Of a DNA stretch of 64,000 nucleotides, positions 11,071-24,816 are shown piece by piece (positions within the stretch are counted from its first letter, which is position 1; each line of letters starts with the position of its first letter). This stretch comes from Polydactylus sextarius (Eukaryota; Chordata; Actinopteri; Polynemidae), in contig CM028923.1 in the NCBI GenBank assembly GCA_016801845.1, forward strand, positions 5,443,001 to 5,507,000. The letters are read 5' to 3'. Both the position numbers and the translations under genes were made by a program. The notes under the pieces were generated by a model, which saw only the letters and a list, made by a program, of their open reading frames with translations, was not told where the DNA came from and made no database searches.

Positions 11071-13890
11071 GGAAAAAAAGGACATAGTGTACATAGTGAA
11101 AGTTCATCACGTACAAGTATTGTGTGTTATCTTTACCAACACATTAAACATAGTTATGTGAACATTGGTTAAGTAACCATACGTTAATTGTTATGGATGA
11201 TGGATAAATAAATTCATCACGTCATCATGCACTATTATTTACATATTTCACTGCTCTTGTACTTACAGATTTAGTGATTTGGAGGCTACAGGCAATCCTG
11301 TTTTAGTTATTTTATTTAACTACTGTGTGGAACAATGCTGTTGCAGTTTTCTGCACTATATTGTTAATTTCTCTTCAGTATAATTCGGATATAAATAAAA
11401 CAAATTGATAAGAGCATTGGCTGGTCATGGATTAATAAGGTGCTCCACTCCTAAGGCACAACATTATCAATGAATATCTATCTAGTCTATTTATTTATTG
11501 TTTGCCTCAGGATTTCTCATTTGAACAGTTCAAAACTCACAAATGAGAGAAAATACAAACCTTTAGATTCTGTGGAGCTGAACTAAGCATCATCTATTTG
11601 AACAAAGACTTGATTCCTCCCTTTTCAGGATGGGATGTATAGGGCAGGTGAACCATAACAATTTTAAAATAAAAATTCAGCACTTAAACACCTTTTTGAA
11701 ATACCTGTTGTTCATGTAGCTGATGTTTCTGCCAGATATTTGAAAGCCGCTTAAAGGCTCTATAGGTTTAGACCCTCATTTTTGTGAATTCTCACTCTGA
11801 AATTTGCATGTCTGAGCTCAGCCAATACGGATTAGTCTGTTCAACACAATGAAGTCTGCGCTGTATAAAGAGTCTCTTCAAGGCTGCTGCTCATCCTCTA
11901 CATTTTTAGTGACTCTGTTAACGTCCTCCATAAATGAAGGGAACTTGACTTGTTTCTTTTGTTTGCTGTCCTTCTCTGCAGCAACAGGACAAAACCTTGA
12001 CCGGTTTTCTGTTTGTAGCGCAGATGTAGTAGAAACTCATTACTTTATAAACATTATCTTGCAGTCACATATTAACAGTTTTAATAATATAAATCCAGAG
12101 CAAACATCAGAGAGAAAAGTGTTTCCGAGCGCTGGTGGTCCTAACCCTGTTGAAGTTGCACTCTGGTGAATGTCACTGTCTGTGTTCATTTGCTCTATTT
12201 TCTACACAGACTATCCACCAGGGGAGTTGCTCCACATTTTATTCTTAGCATTTACTCTCTCCAGGCCTCACCAATGATGTTCTTGATGTGAGAATATCAA
12301 AGGTTCACGGTTCATCTGTCACACGCATCAAACTCAGACCACCTACTGTCTATCCCCTACCTCTCCTTTAATGTCAGTGGACTCCAAATTCTGTAATGAA
12401 CGGAAATGCTTGGTACTATCAAATGTTCCACAAGTGTAGCATTAACCCTTCAGTACATTATTCAACACTCCAATACAAACTGAAGCTGCCCCATGATGTG
12501 TGCTGCAGGTTTGTGAAGTGAGTCCATGCTAAGAAAAGCTCCTGCGTCCATTGATTTCTCCGATCTATTTCCCTTTCTAGATCATCCCCACCACTGAGCA
12601 CACTGCTATTTCCTTCACAGTCTCATGGTGACATGTAAAGACACATGTGGCGTCGCTGACGTTGTGTGTTCTAGACAGATTACCAGTCCTGAAATAGATC
12701 AACCTTTTTGTGTTTCTGTCTCCCATCACCCCTTCATTTTCATTTATCTACTGTACCTATATCACTGTTTCACTGTCTCCCTCTCAGTTTTTCTTTTTTT
12801 CTTCGTTATCAAATAAGATGGATTACACCCAATGCTGGTCGAGATTGACCTGAATTGTGGATTTGTACCAAAGGTCACAACCATCTTATGTCTTATAAGG
12901 ATTAAATGCAACAATGCAACACCACAGATACAACCTTGGTACAACACCAAGGATAAAAGGAACAGCAGTGTAGATTTGACCCAGACTGGTCCGTTATAAC
13001 TGATCCAAACATGGCTGCTTCTTGGAGGATTTACATTGGTGTTTGTTGAGCTTTTTTAGAGATGGGTCTGAGGCTTGAAAGGACATGTTTTTATGGTAAA
13101 GAAATTGCACAAAACACCAAAACAAACCTTCTGCTGGTGCCAAGAATGATTAAAAACCAATGTGACACAATTGACATGTTACTTTATCCTGCTACACTTG
13201 CGCCACAAATACACTTCTGATATGATGTACATTTGATTTATAAACTAGTGTCCTCACAGTATCCAGCTGATGTAGGTCACTTCTTAAAAATTAAACCTTA
13301 ATGTCTGTGAGATAGTTTAAAGATTTAAATCTTCAGTGGGAATTAATAGACTTGGAGCATAGTCATTAAGTATAGAAAGCCTTATCCTTTAACCTATTTT
13401 AGTAAATTCAAAGTAAAAAGACATACTAAGCTTGTTGAAGAGGAATCTAGTTTCCTGTGTTGTGCACTATGCTGCAATATCCAAACCTAGAAAGAAAACA
13501 AAAATGGGGGAAAACTTTCAGACAGGATGTTAGATAAAACTCCTAGATCCACAGTTGTTTAGTTTTGGAAGGTGAGCACATCATGTGACATTTTATTTCT
13601 GTCGTATTTGCAAAACCAGACCTCGGCGCAGGCCGAAATTGTCCTGTGCACACCACAGTTTCGTGCTCTCAGACCACTGGTGCTTCAGGACGCCTCTATA
13701 TTTAACCTACGTGAAGTTGTGAAATTTGTTTATCGCCTCCCTCAAGGAGAAGGGGGAGAATAAAAAGGGTGAGTGTCTCAATGGAGAGAGGTAAAAATGG
13801 AGAGGCTAGGGACAGAGTTGAAGCTGAAGTGCTTGGCACTCTGACAGCTGGTATTGTCAACTTGGAGCCACCCCCCACCCCCACCCTTCC
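11071..13890. other. Unique noncoding stretch
   Basis: Contains an open plus-strand segment ending in TAA at 13762-13764 that resembles coding sequence but lacks a good acceptor. Otherwise no gene or repeat family was seen. Confidence 0.35.
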
Positions 13891-13893
13891 CAC

Positions 13894-13928
<35 letters not shown>
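13891..13928. repeat. (CA)n microsatellite
   Basis: CA tract with one CG interruption, preceded by a C-rich stretch. Confidence 0.95.
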
Positions 13929-13929
<1 letters not shown>

Positions 13930-16900
13930 CCCCACCTGCTTCCACTATGCCAAGGAAAACTAATTACCAGCATGTCAGATCTCTAGCTAGCAACAGCTCC
14001 TGCCATAGCTAATGTGACACCCTGCCGCTGCCGCAGAACAATGCAGGAGACGTGTCACGTCCTAGCAGAGCACACGTGTGAAAGGAAAACATTTCCTATC
14101 ATCTTCATTCAGACAGAGCCCGGAGAGGAATTCAGTTTCAAGGTGTGACATTTAATTGAGTCAAAATTCGTGCTCTCACCCTTTTGTCGGCTACAGTTCC
14201 TGACTGACATCTCGAGTATAGAAAGTGAAGAGATTGTTTTATTATGTAACACTGCAATGGATGCGTGTGAAGCCAGAGAACCAGCATCCACTCTGTGTCT
14301 TTCTGTGAGATGAAATGCCAAGGTAAAAGGGGTCGCTGACTCATGTTGCTGCCGCTTTGACGTTAGATTTACTATCTCGCCACCCGTGATTATGAAATGC
14401 AATTTCATCAAATAAAACAGGGGACACTCATAATGCTGCTTTGATTCACTAAATTATTTAATCCACTGCAAAGGCCATACACAGACACACACAGACATTC
14501 ACATTCACATTAAAATATTTCCAGGCTCCTTAATATCCCTCCAAAAATCCAGAGACTGACATGACCCTGTCTGGCTTCCTTTTGTTGATGCTGTTGGCTT
14601 GACTGTGTTTAAAATTGCTTTTTAAACATTTATAAAAATTGAAGCTGGCGAGAAGTTAACTTTTGTTTTTAATTATTTTAGTTGTTTTTGTTTTGAACAG
14701 GGTCTGCGCACATTAATAAACATTGCTGTTAAAGCACCAGTGTTAGCCAAGAGGCTATTTTTCATCTGTTGTCCCTGGAGTTGCCCTAAAAAAAAAAAAA
14801 AAAAAAAAAAGAATATAAAAGTGAATTTATGAAGTTATTGAGATAATTCATAAGCACACAGAACAATAACAGAAGGAAATAAGAATATGAAAGTGAATAA
14901 AAACATAATTCAGGTCTACATTGTCAGGAAGCACAACAACAGTATCTTAACACAAACCACTCAAAACAATGAAATTAAATATTAATGTTGATAGAAATAT
15001 GCTCCAAACAAGATCACAATCTGCTGCATTGTCAGATACTAACTGAAACATAAGCACAGACATAAAGAGCTTCCACGGTATAGATCATATATACATTATT
15101 TATATTTACATACCACAAAAGACACATAAATGTGGGGACATGAGAACAGATTAGTAAGAGCAGGTGACAGGAGACAACAAGGGAAGTTCAACACACAAAC
15201 AACAAGACAATAAGTTTTCGTGCTGACGGAACTGAGAGATGATTAACAAATTTTTTAATAATCAATTAGCACTCATCTCTGTTGTAAAACTTATTTTAAT
15301 TAATTTTCTTAATTTATCAGGCTGTGTTGCTTTATTGTCAAGTGTTATAACTGATGCTAGCTAACATGTAGTGTCCTAAATAAATGAATAAGTACAATCA
15401 CATGAAGACGGCTATACGTTATACTTACCATGACAAAATGAATATGAAATCTAACGCTCTTAAATAGAAATATTACGTAATTATGACTATACATAATCAT
15501 GATAATTACATAATCATAATTATGAATTATGTTCATCAGCCTATTTTTGGTGCTTCCTCCAGCACTTGGTGTCCTACACACACGTTCTGGTAACGACACT
15601 GTTACTAAACTGTTATTAGACTGAGACCTTTGCTGGTTTAGTTTGGATAATTGTCCAAGGCAACACTTTCACACTTGTTTTTTGGACCCTCTACTAATGA
15701 ACTATGAAGGTATCATTAGTCTGGTAGCATGTTAGCGTTTGCAAATTGTCATTAAACACAAATTAGAGATAAGGTTATTAAAAACTTGATAATATTGTGA
15801 TCAAAATCATTTTATTACAGGTTATCCAGACTTGTACATGAATCATCCAATATCTGTGAGGATTTTTTTTACTCAGCTCACGAGGATACATCATTGGGGA
15901 TTGAGTTATTTCTTTTTTTCTTTCTTTGTGTGTCAACCTTCAGAACAGCATTATTCTAGTTTAAAGATGAGACATGGATAAGAGAAATGTTTAATTTATT
16001 AAATGTATCTCTCATGCTTGAGTTCTCGTTTGAATTTTGAATAAAACGTTACAGCCCCAAGCTAAAGTATATTAGCACAATACGCAGACGCGAACACAAT
16101 CTCTTATTGTATCAATTGTTTTTTTATGAATGGGAGTTTTTTGTTTTCACACCAGCAAGGAGGATTTACTCTTTTGTCCGTTGTCGGCGCCGTATCACAT
16201 CCTCTGTCTTTACAATTTTACAGTCGATAAATAATGTACGACATGGAAAGAAAAATAATTTTCCATTACAGATGCTGCACTGTGGCTTTATGTGTGAAAA
16301 GGTAACCATGACAAATTGTTTTGTTCCCAATCTACTGTGTACCTTCGAAGTTCACAAAGGTCTGCGCCTTGTGATGAAACCTGCTGTCATTGGGAGAGTG
16401 TGGGTGGTGTCAGTTTTAAGCATATCATCTGTCAACACACACATGCTGTCGATACACACACACACACACACACACACGTACTGCTTCTCTGTACTCATTT
16501 TGGCATCCAAGGCCAGGGGATAATAGTGTCACTGTGTGTAAGGTTTGCATGCGTGTGTATGAGTTTGTGTACGTGTCCTGCCTCCAGGCTGCATGGGTGT
16601 GTGTACGTGTGTGTGCTAGAGAGAGAGAGAGAGAAAGTGGGTGGGTGTTGTGTGCTGTTGGCAGGGGAGACAGCCAGACACATGGCACATGGCAAGTGTG
16701 TAAGCAAGTCCCAGAAACACCTGAGCCCCAGTGTTTGTGTGCTCGTACGAGTGTGTGTAGGTGGGTCTCCGTGTTGAAGGATGATCTCCTCACCGCAGCA
16801 CCTGTCACTGTGAGCTGATGGTTGATTCTACTATTTCTAACAGTTTGACTGTAATTGGTCATTAGGACCCAGTCAGTCCACCGTATCGGAAATCCTTTGC

Positions 16901-17329
16901 AGAAATCCATGTGTTTGTCAACACACCCCTTTTGTCCACCTGCGTTTTCTGCTCCATTTCTCTCTATATAACTCTTAAATATCACTGTTTTTAATCTTGA
17001 GTATTGTATTGAAGTTCATCTGAATGTTTTTTTTTGTTTTGTTTTGTTTTTAACTGATCGGAGATCCACAATTACCATGAGCACAAATGACCGATCGGTA
17101 ACCTCTCTAAGCGTGCTCAGACAAACAGTCAGTGTCATCACTCTGCTGTGGATGGATATGTTCAATACTTAAAGGTAGATATGTTGAGTGACAAGATCTA
17201 GTTAGAGGTAAGAGTCTACAGGGAGAAGCTTCATCTTAATGTTGTTGTTAATGGTTTTCAATAAGGTGGGTTGTGACTACAACATTTTGCCACCGTTAAC
17301 ACTGATGTCTTATTCTTGAAGAAGTTATA
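13929..17329. other. Unique noncoding stretch with simple repeats
   Basis: Holds an A-run (14788-14810), AT-rich palindromic sequence near 15476-15532, a CA tract (16453-16478), GT- and GA-rich sequence near 16530-16640, and a TTTTG array near 17026-17052. The open frames here run through these repeats on both strands. No gene is supported. Confidence 0.4.
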
Positions 17330-17460
17330 TAGTTATATACAGACGACAGACTACACTAAGTTATATCCAAGTTTAATTTCTATATTATCATCCCTTGAGA
17401 AGATATTATAAAATGGCTGCTGAAACGTGAGGGGTGTACTCACTTTTGTGAGGTACTGTC
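17330..17460 (+). mobile_element. DNA-transposon end, probably Tc1/mariner-like
   Basis: The last 32 bases contain GGGGTGTACTCACTTTTGTG followed by AGGTACTGT, a phrase found at the ends of a widespread fish DNA-transposon family. Upstream text (an ACTAC/ACACTAAGTTATA block, then GAGAAGATATTATAAAAT) also follows the usual order of that family's 3' part. It is a mutated fragment with no transposase frame, and the other end was not found in the window. Confidence 0.55.
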
Positions 17461-20400
17461 AAGCTGACATTACCTAGACAATGTTGGCAATGTCGCAGAT
17501 CTAATATATGAGGTCATATGTATATATTTGTTATTTTGAAGCAAACTTTGCAAACATCCTTTTTTATCTTGCTCACCTTGAGATGAGTCGAGATGACATT
17601 TTTTAAAAGTTATAGCCTCAGTGTAAACTTGCACTAAACTGGCAGGAAAATCAAAATTTCTCATCCTTTCCTACGGGGGTTTGAACGAAGTCTGTAGAGG
17701 TCTACTCTTTCTTTTGCTTATCAATATGTCAATTTATGGCAGATGTTACATATGTTCCATTATCATTACCAGTCTATTTTAACTATTTTAAACTACTAAA
17801 TACAAATATCAGGACTTTGTATTAATAGATTCTCAATATTAAAAAAAGAATCTGAGCCAAAAAAAAAAAAAAAATGCAAGACAAGTTGAAGATGAAGTAG
17901 TTTTCTATATCACAAGCAGATTTGATGCACTTTTATCATGATTATCTTCATATTTGGAATAACTGTGGGGTATGTCATTGCTGAAACACAAGACTGTAAA
18001 CAAAAGCTACCATTTATAAACCTCTGCATTTACCCAGTGGCTGTTCACATCATTAACCCCAACTCACCATCGTATTGTCACTGTTATTTTATGTATTCGG
18101 TGGTAAATATTATGGTTGGTTTGCGGTGCTGATAGCATCCCCATAGGAATGTTTGTACTAGTAAGTAATTTTATGATTCCTTCATGTATAAAGGCTTTAT
18201 TGATGTTGTCTCTGTAGTTGGTGTGTGCGATGTCCTGCAGTGTTTACTTCATTTTAACTCACCAAAGTAAACAGCTATCAAATATGTTTGAGTGGTTGGT
18301 ATTGAGTCTTATTCTTAAATTGTCATCTCTAACCCCGGCTCTACAGAGTGCAGTGAATACAAACGCTTCAAACATATTTGCGTTGACTCTGAGTGTGTAG
18401 TGGAAAATGAGTGACATTACAGTATTTAGTGCCAAACCTCATCACGATTCTTTTCAAATCACATGTGATTGTTTTATAGTAAATCTAGCTGCTTCCTCAG
18501 CGTGACTGACGTGCTAATTTCATATCTTTTTCAATAATTACAGAGGAGATATTGAAACCATCTTTTTCGATTGACGCAGCGTGATGTTTTCGTTTCTCTG
18601 TGTTTTCCATTTAAAAGAAGAAAACACGAAGAAAGAAAAAAATATATAGTGTGATTTCCTGGAATGTCATCATCTGCTGTGATACGGGGACAGCTTGCAC
18701 GCTGCTGTGCATAAACCAGCTCTAAATTCTAAGAATAGACCTTAAAACCATCCTCTGCTAAACCGGAAGCCTCTATATTTAACTCATCTAAGTCTGGTTA
18801 CCATGACAAATGAGAGACATGCATCCCATATTGCATTACAAGAGCACTGTTATAGACTCCTATCTGGCTCTGAAATTGGTTTGAAGATGAGATCGATAGA
18901 TTGTAGACCTGGGAAGGTCATCAGTGTCATTACAGTCAAACAATGATGATGCTATAAAGATCCACCACATTAGTCATTCTTGGATGTTAGCTGTAACTTT
19001 AGTGGCCAACAGGATTTATCCGCTTCATGACTGCTGACGCAATTTCTGCTCTCCTTCCAGCCCACTGCAGCCCAGTTCACTGCATGTTAAAGGCAGCTCA
19101 CCTACAGAATATGAAAGGAAAATAATAAGTTATTTAAAATGTTTAAAACATGCTTTGATGTCATATTTAGGTCAGCTTATTCACAGTCACTGCTTAAAGA
19201 TCTGCCTGAGGCGAGAAAGACACACAGTGCAGTCACAATGTGTGTGTATTTATGTGTGTGAAATATTATTTCTGGTGCTGTGAAGGCTATAAATATTCTG
19301 CTAATATTACTCTACCCCCCTCAGGCTGCTGAATGGATGCAGCTCCAGCCAAGTGTTTTGTATTCTGACAGTTTTGTTCCTGCTGTTGGCTTTCCACTTT
19401 AGATCTAAATATGTATTGACACCGAACATAGTGTGAATATAGTTTTTCACAGCGTTTGAGGAAGTATGAGGGTCTTGTACCATAATGTAAAAATACTTCT
19501 GTATTATCAGCAAAATGTACTTAAAATGCAAGTAAATGAAGTCATACTAGTATTACTACTAATACAGATGGATTAATTAGGATATGGCATTTAATTGGTG
19601 TAGCTAGTGAGGTTGAGCTATATTATATTATATTAGTAAAGTAACTAGTTATCATAATGTAAACAACGTAGTAATATGAGTAAAATAAAGTATATTTCTT
19701 TCTGAAATATATAATATAATTGAGGTATAAAGTAGCATAGAGGTATTAATGTAAAATAAAGTATTTTACTTGAGTAAATGCACTTTTCTGATTTTTCCTT
19801 GTTATATTTATTATCTCTTTGATTATAACTAGTTCAAATTGGATTGAAAAATATGATCATTTCACGAATAACTTTGGTTTGATTACAAAAAACTTTTTAG
19901 GTAGATACATTATTTTAGGATAAAGAGGCACATAAAGTTTGATTACGATTCCTGGTTTTGGAAATCCATGTATAGTCTTTGAAAATAAGTAACACCTGGA
20001 AACAGTCAGCTTTATGCTGATGACTTTTCTGATAGCTTTGAAAATACATGATTAGGTATCTGTCAAACTGTCTGTGAGTTTTCACCCTTATTTGGGTCAA
20101 AACCATCAGAGCAGCATCTGCACTTCGTCTTCAATTCAAAACTCAAAAATCCACCAGAAAACAGCTTCGACTGCTTATTTAGACTCACAAAGTTCCCGGT
20201 GTGTCATTAATTCATAGCCAGGGCTGGTTTCTGTTGTGGTTGCACTGCTGTCGTTGTTCATTTTCCTATGAGGATACATAAAGTGACACAATCACTGAAA
20301 ACAAGAGCTGTTTTACCCTCTGGCTTATGATAATAGAGAACAGGCTTGATGTTTTACCACAATAACATCTGTTGATGTAAAAAAAATGACTTGAGATACA

Positions 20401-20748
20401 AAGTAGTTGCAGTGCGAGAGGCATAAATTTGTATTTTAATAGTCTGCTACACATATGGACCGTTGCACCAGTTCTTCGATAAGACCCAATGACATTTACT
20501 CCCTTGTATCTCTGGAAAAATCTTTAATGTCCTTGAGTTTCATACAGGTCTCCAAAGTGATGACGATAAGATTAGAAGTGCTCTGTCTTCCTCTGATTCA
20601 GCTCAAAACAAGGAAGATAAAGAGCAGTGATTCAAATCATCAGGCTGTCAGATAGGAGCAATAGTGGAGAACGAATTCAAGACAACTCCTGGTGTGCAGG
20701 GGAGATGATAAAAACATCACTGCAGGGGAGAGACAGTGGGTGGCTTTG
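17461..20748. other. Unique noncoding stretch
   Basis: AT-rich sequence with an A-run near 17861-17874. No supported exon and no recognised repeat. Confidence 0.4.

Positions 20749-20776
<28 letters not shown>
20749..20776. repeat. (TG)n microsatellite
   Basis: About 14 TG units. Confidence 0.95.
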
Positions 20777-20779
<3 letters not shown>

Positions 20780-22934
20780 GGTAAGATGAATAAAACAAAA
20801 CGTGTACTAGGATTACAGTAATCTGAGTATATTAAATTGGTCACTTTAATACGTTAGTGTTTGTGTAAAAATGTAAAAAAAAATATTGGATCAAAGAGAC
20901 ACATTTGAGCAGAGGATTGTGATCATCTCTTATCTGGTGATTGTGCGTCATTGTGCACAGTTTGAAATAATTTTAGATTATGACTCTGCTATTCAAATGA
21001 GTTTGTAACCAGAGTACATTGTTCATTTAGCTTCATATTCCATGTATTTTGGAGACAAAGTAATTGAGAGAAATCAGATTATGTTAGATCAACACAAAGG
21101 ATTATATTGCTGGGTCAAATCTCGAGCGGGTGCTTAGTAATCCGTAACAGATTACATTTTAAAAGGAGCCTGTACCAGGCGCGGGCAGGCGGGCGGGAGG
21201 ATGTGCGGTGGAGATTGGAAACAGTTTGGAAAATGAAAGCCATGTCAGTGGGGCTGCAGGAGAGGATGAAAAGAATTGGTTCTGACTCTGCTCCGTTCTC
21301 ACATCCACCTCCCGCCTGGCGTCTGCTTGACCATTATGAGAGTGCAGGCAGGACACAGCGACGGTAGACCGCAGAGTGAGCACCAGAGAAGCAAACGGGG
21401 GGTTAGAAAGACAAAAATTTCAGAGTCAGGGAAGAGAAAAGGAATTTTTACAAGAAAATAAAATTTTTCCTGTTTAATTTTCTTCTTTATTTTTGTTATG
21501 TTGGAAGTATTTTGGTACATATGTTAGTCTTGGATCCTGCCCTAGCTGGCATGTTATTTTATTTATTTATTTATTTTCAGTTTTGTCTGAATTGTGAGAA
21601 AATGGCACAAAAAATTGCAGTCACAAGTTCTAAGATGATGCCAAGAGAAAAAGACAATGACTCAAAAAAACACATGTAATATGAAACATATACATGAATA
21701 CATATGAAATGTAAATACCTGCTATATAAGCAGATATATAAGATATATTTTGACATAAAACATATGACATAAAACAAAGACAAGCAGCATCAGCTAGCAA
21801 ATGCTGGTTATTTTTACTTGATAATTAATAAATGTATTTATTTCCAATGATTAAGCGAACTACAGTTGTCGAAGTAACATCAACAAGTGGTGACATATAT
21901 AGACTGATCATGACTCAGGACTCTCTTACAAGAAACTATGATGAATATTTTCAGATTCTTCACACATTGACATGTGCAATGGGGAGCCTAAGTCACATCC
22001 ATCTACTTCCGGTCCCTGTGTCCTTGTCCATCCTATGTTCGTAAAAATTATGAACGAGAGTCTGTAGAGAAATAAAAATTATTTTTTGGTCTCGTTTGAA
22101 ATGTGCCATGGTTTTCACATGTGATGTTTGTGAATTTTAAAGAGAGAGAGCACTGTTTTTAACAGGGTGCAAACGTTACTTTAGGTTTTGTGTGAGACCA
22201 CATAGTGGACTACAACGCTCATCTCACAAATGACTCAACTTTTTTGTGAGGTTTTATACTTTTTGATCAGTCACAGATCAATGACCATGATCAATGATCA
22301 TGATCAATGTTCGCGCTAGAGAGTGGGAGAGCTGTCATGAAAATTACCTAAAAATTGTCTTTAAAACTGTGATAGCAGCCACAAATTTCACTCTACACAT
22401 ATAATCTTCTTCAAAGTTGGAGTCACACTTGTCGTGATTCCCACAATGTGTCCACCTAAACGATAGGATTTACAGTTTTTAAATTAGAAGCCTTTTAGTG
22501 GCAAGTGGACAGCACAACTGCACAATAGGATCTCATGTTAACCCAGTGAAGGTTACAAGCAAAAAAGCAGAATTTCAGTTGTTTTCAACTCGCCCCAGTG
22601 TCCATATTTTTGACTCTAGGAAGAAAAAGATGACATCTATTTGTTCATGATGGCCTTTTAGCGGTCAATGTGAAAGAATTTTGTGGATTTCTGCTTTACC
22701 TTGTGAATAAATAGCAGTAGTTCCAGGTGTAGAAAAAAAGCTCTGACTGCTTGTGAGTCTGATTTTTTTGTGACATATTTCTTAAATAAGTGCACCAATA
22801 ATAATAAGTGCTTCCCCATTGTAAATGAATGCGTTTAGATCGAAAGTTGAATTCAACATGGACAAAAGACAAAACAAAAAAAAAAGGAAATATTTGTGAC
22901 AGCATCGTCGTGAATAATTATCCTCCATCCTTTC
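20777..22934. other. Unique noncoding stretch
   Basis: A somewhat GC-richer patch (about 21170-21400) is open on both strands but has no exon signals I trust. A short run of ATGATCA/ATCAATG units lies near 22276-22309. Confidence 0.35.
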
Positions 22935-23077
22935 CTTCCATAATGAAATTTCACAAATCAAATGATTCGTGACTTGCGAACTGCGAAGTGTCGCAAATCA
23001 TTTCATTATGGAAGAGGGACAAGATGAGGTAAAAAGGAAATGATTCGCGACGCTAGTTGCGAATCATTTCATTATGG
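22935..23077. mobile_element. MITE-like nested palindromes
   Basis: CTTCCATAATGAAAT (22935-22949) is perfectly inverted at 23000-23014. About 25 bp further, AAATGATTCGC (23038-23048) is inverted at 23059-23069, and ATTTCATTATGG recurs once more at its right edge. The shared words ATGATTCG, GCGAATCAT and TTTCATTATGG suggest two related hairpin units in tandem, as in a small non-autonomous element. There is no coding capacity. The family is not recognised. Confidence 0.5.
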
Positions 23078-24773
23078 ATAATGGAGCATTGTAGCATCGT
23101 AGCATCGTATCATCTTAGCGTAAACTGCTACAGCTACTGCATCACATTAATTTAAAATTAGAATTGTCTAGTTTAAATTAATATACAGCCTATGTGAGAT
23201 TCAGGGTAGAAGTCAAAGTGGATCAGAAAATAATTTTTATCTCTTCATTCGCTGTTATTCCTTTTTTTTTTTTTTGATCTAAGGACCAAGTGGGTCAACC
23301 AGAAGAGGCGTGACTTGGGCTCCCTATAGAGTGCAACACAGAAGAGTGGTGATCAAAAAGTCTGTGCTGTTATTACCGTGTGAATGCTTGTGTTGTGTTT
23401 CTCAGGCTTTTTATTCACACGTTGAAACCACTGCAAGCGTGTCATTGCAAAACTGTCAAATGTGGCTGAACAACATGTTATGCAAACACTTTCCATTTGA
23501 GCACGACTCAACCCCGTCTGTATCGAAGTGATATCGTCCAGTCTTAGCTCACTGTCTACAGCTTGACTATGACACTGACGTGCTGCAGAAATCATCCTCA
23601 CCTCTGTGAAAAATGAAGAAATGAGGTTGCCCTCCAGTCTCAGATTGATTGTGACCACGCGCTGTTGGAAGTAAATTAAGAGAAATGGGCAATGTGTGTA
23701 ACCTCAGGCTACAATCAAGGCACGTGTAACCATGTGGGGAAAAAGTATTTAATGTTGCTGCTCTGCGTGGAGCGTTGGATCATTTTGTCTGTGATGTTCT
23801 GCCACTCTGCAAGCACACAGATCTTAGCAGTTTGCTACCTCTGAAATGCAGCAGGGGAAGGCAGAGCGTGCTGCACGTCTGAGCGCATTTGTAACTTTGT
23901 CCATGCATGTACGCATTTGTGTCGGTGTGGTCTTCTCTCCTGATGCTAATGCATGTTTATGAGGATTGTGGGCGGTTTGTGACTTACTATGGTTTTCACA
24001 TTTGATTATAATCACATCACACTGCCCCTTCAAGGATAATACTTACTCTACACCTCCCTCACACACACATGCACAGTGAATTTACTGAATTTTAAATAGC
24101 ACACATATCCAGTGTACCAAGATTTAACAATGTTGTTCAAATTTGATTTCATTTAAATGTTCTACATGTAAAAATGTGAAGTAGTTTACATTTATTAACT
24201 GCATTAGAGGGACCATCAGTAGAAATATATATATATATAAACATATATGACATAACATAACATATATTCATAAGCTGAATATAAATCTCTCACTCCTTGT
24301 CTGTCTGCAGTCAGATAATTGTTACTGTCCTTCCCTTATTGTGCTCAAAGCTAATAAATTGTACGTTCAGACAGTTTCACATCTAAGTCGCTCCCACTTG
24401 GAGAGAGAAGTGAACACAGCATTAGCTGAATACACTAAGTGCTTTGCTTAAAAGCAGAAACTTTGGCAGCACAAAAAAAAAAAAAACAAAAAAAAACGAC
24501 TGCAGTAGTGTTGATGTTGCCCGTCTCGTGGGTAAATCTTTGCCTTTGTTTCTTTGAACGGTACATTGCATTTAAAACGCTCCCGGCCATTACATTTTCC
24601 ATCTGTGGTGTGCATTTTATTGTGTAAATGTAGTCGTCAATGCCAAGCAATGGCTCTTTCTCTCTGTTTCTTAGTTAAGCTTGTTCACGTTATTCGCGCT
24701 TTGAACTATGGCCAAACAATATGGTCTCCTCATATGACTTAATTCACACTTGGTCATATGTAATGTGTGTGTC

Positions 24774-24778
<5 letters not shown>
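23078..24778. other. Unique noncoding stretch
   Basis: A T-run near 23262-23274 and an A-rich stretch near 24472-24496 are seen. No gene is supported. Confidence 0.4.

Positions 24779-24815
<37 letters not shown>
24779..24815. repeat. (GT)n microsatellite
   Basis: About 18 GT units, led in by GTCTGTCTGT. Confidence 0.95.

Positions 24816-24816
<1 letters not shown>

Noticed and set aside
16107..16985. Overlapping frames up to 186 residues on both strands
   Set aside because: They arise from CA, GT and GA tracts.
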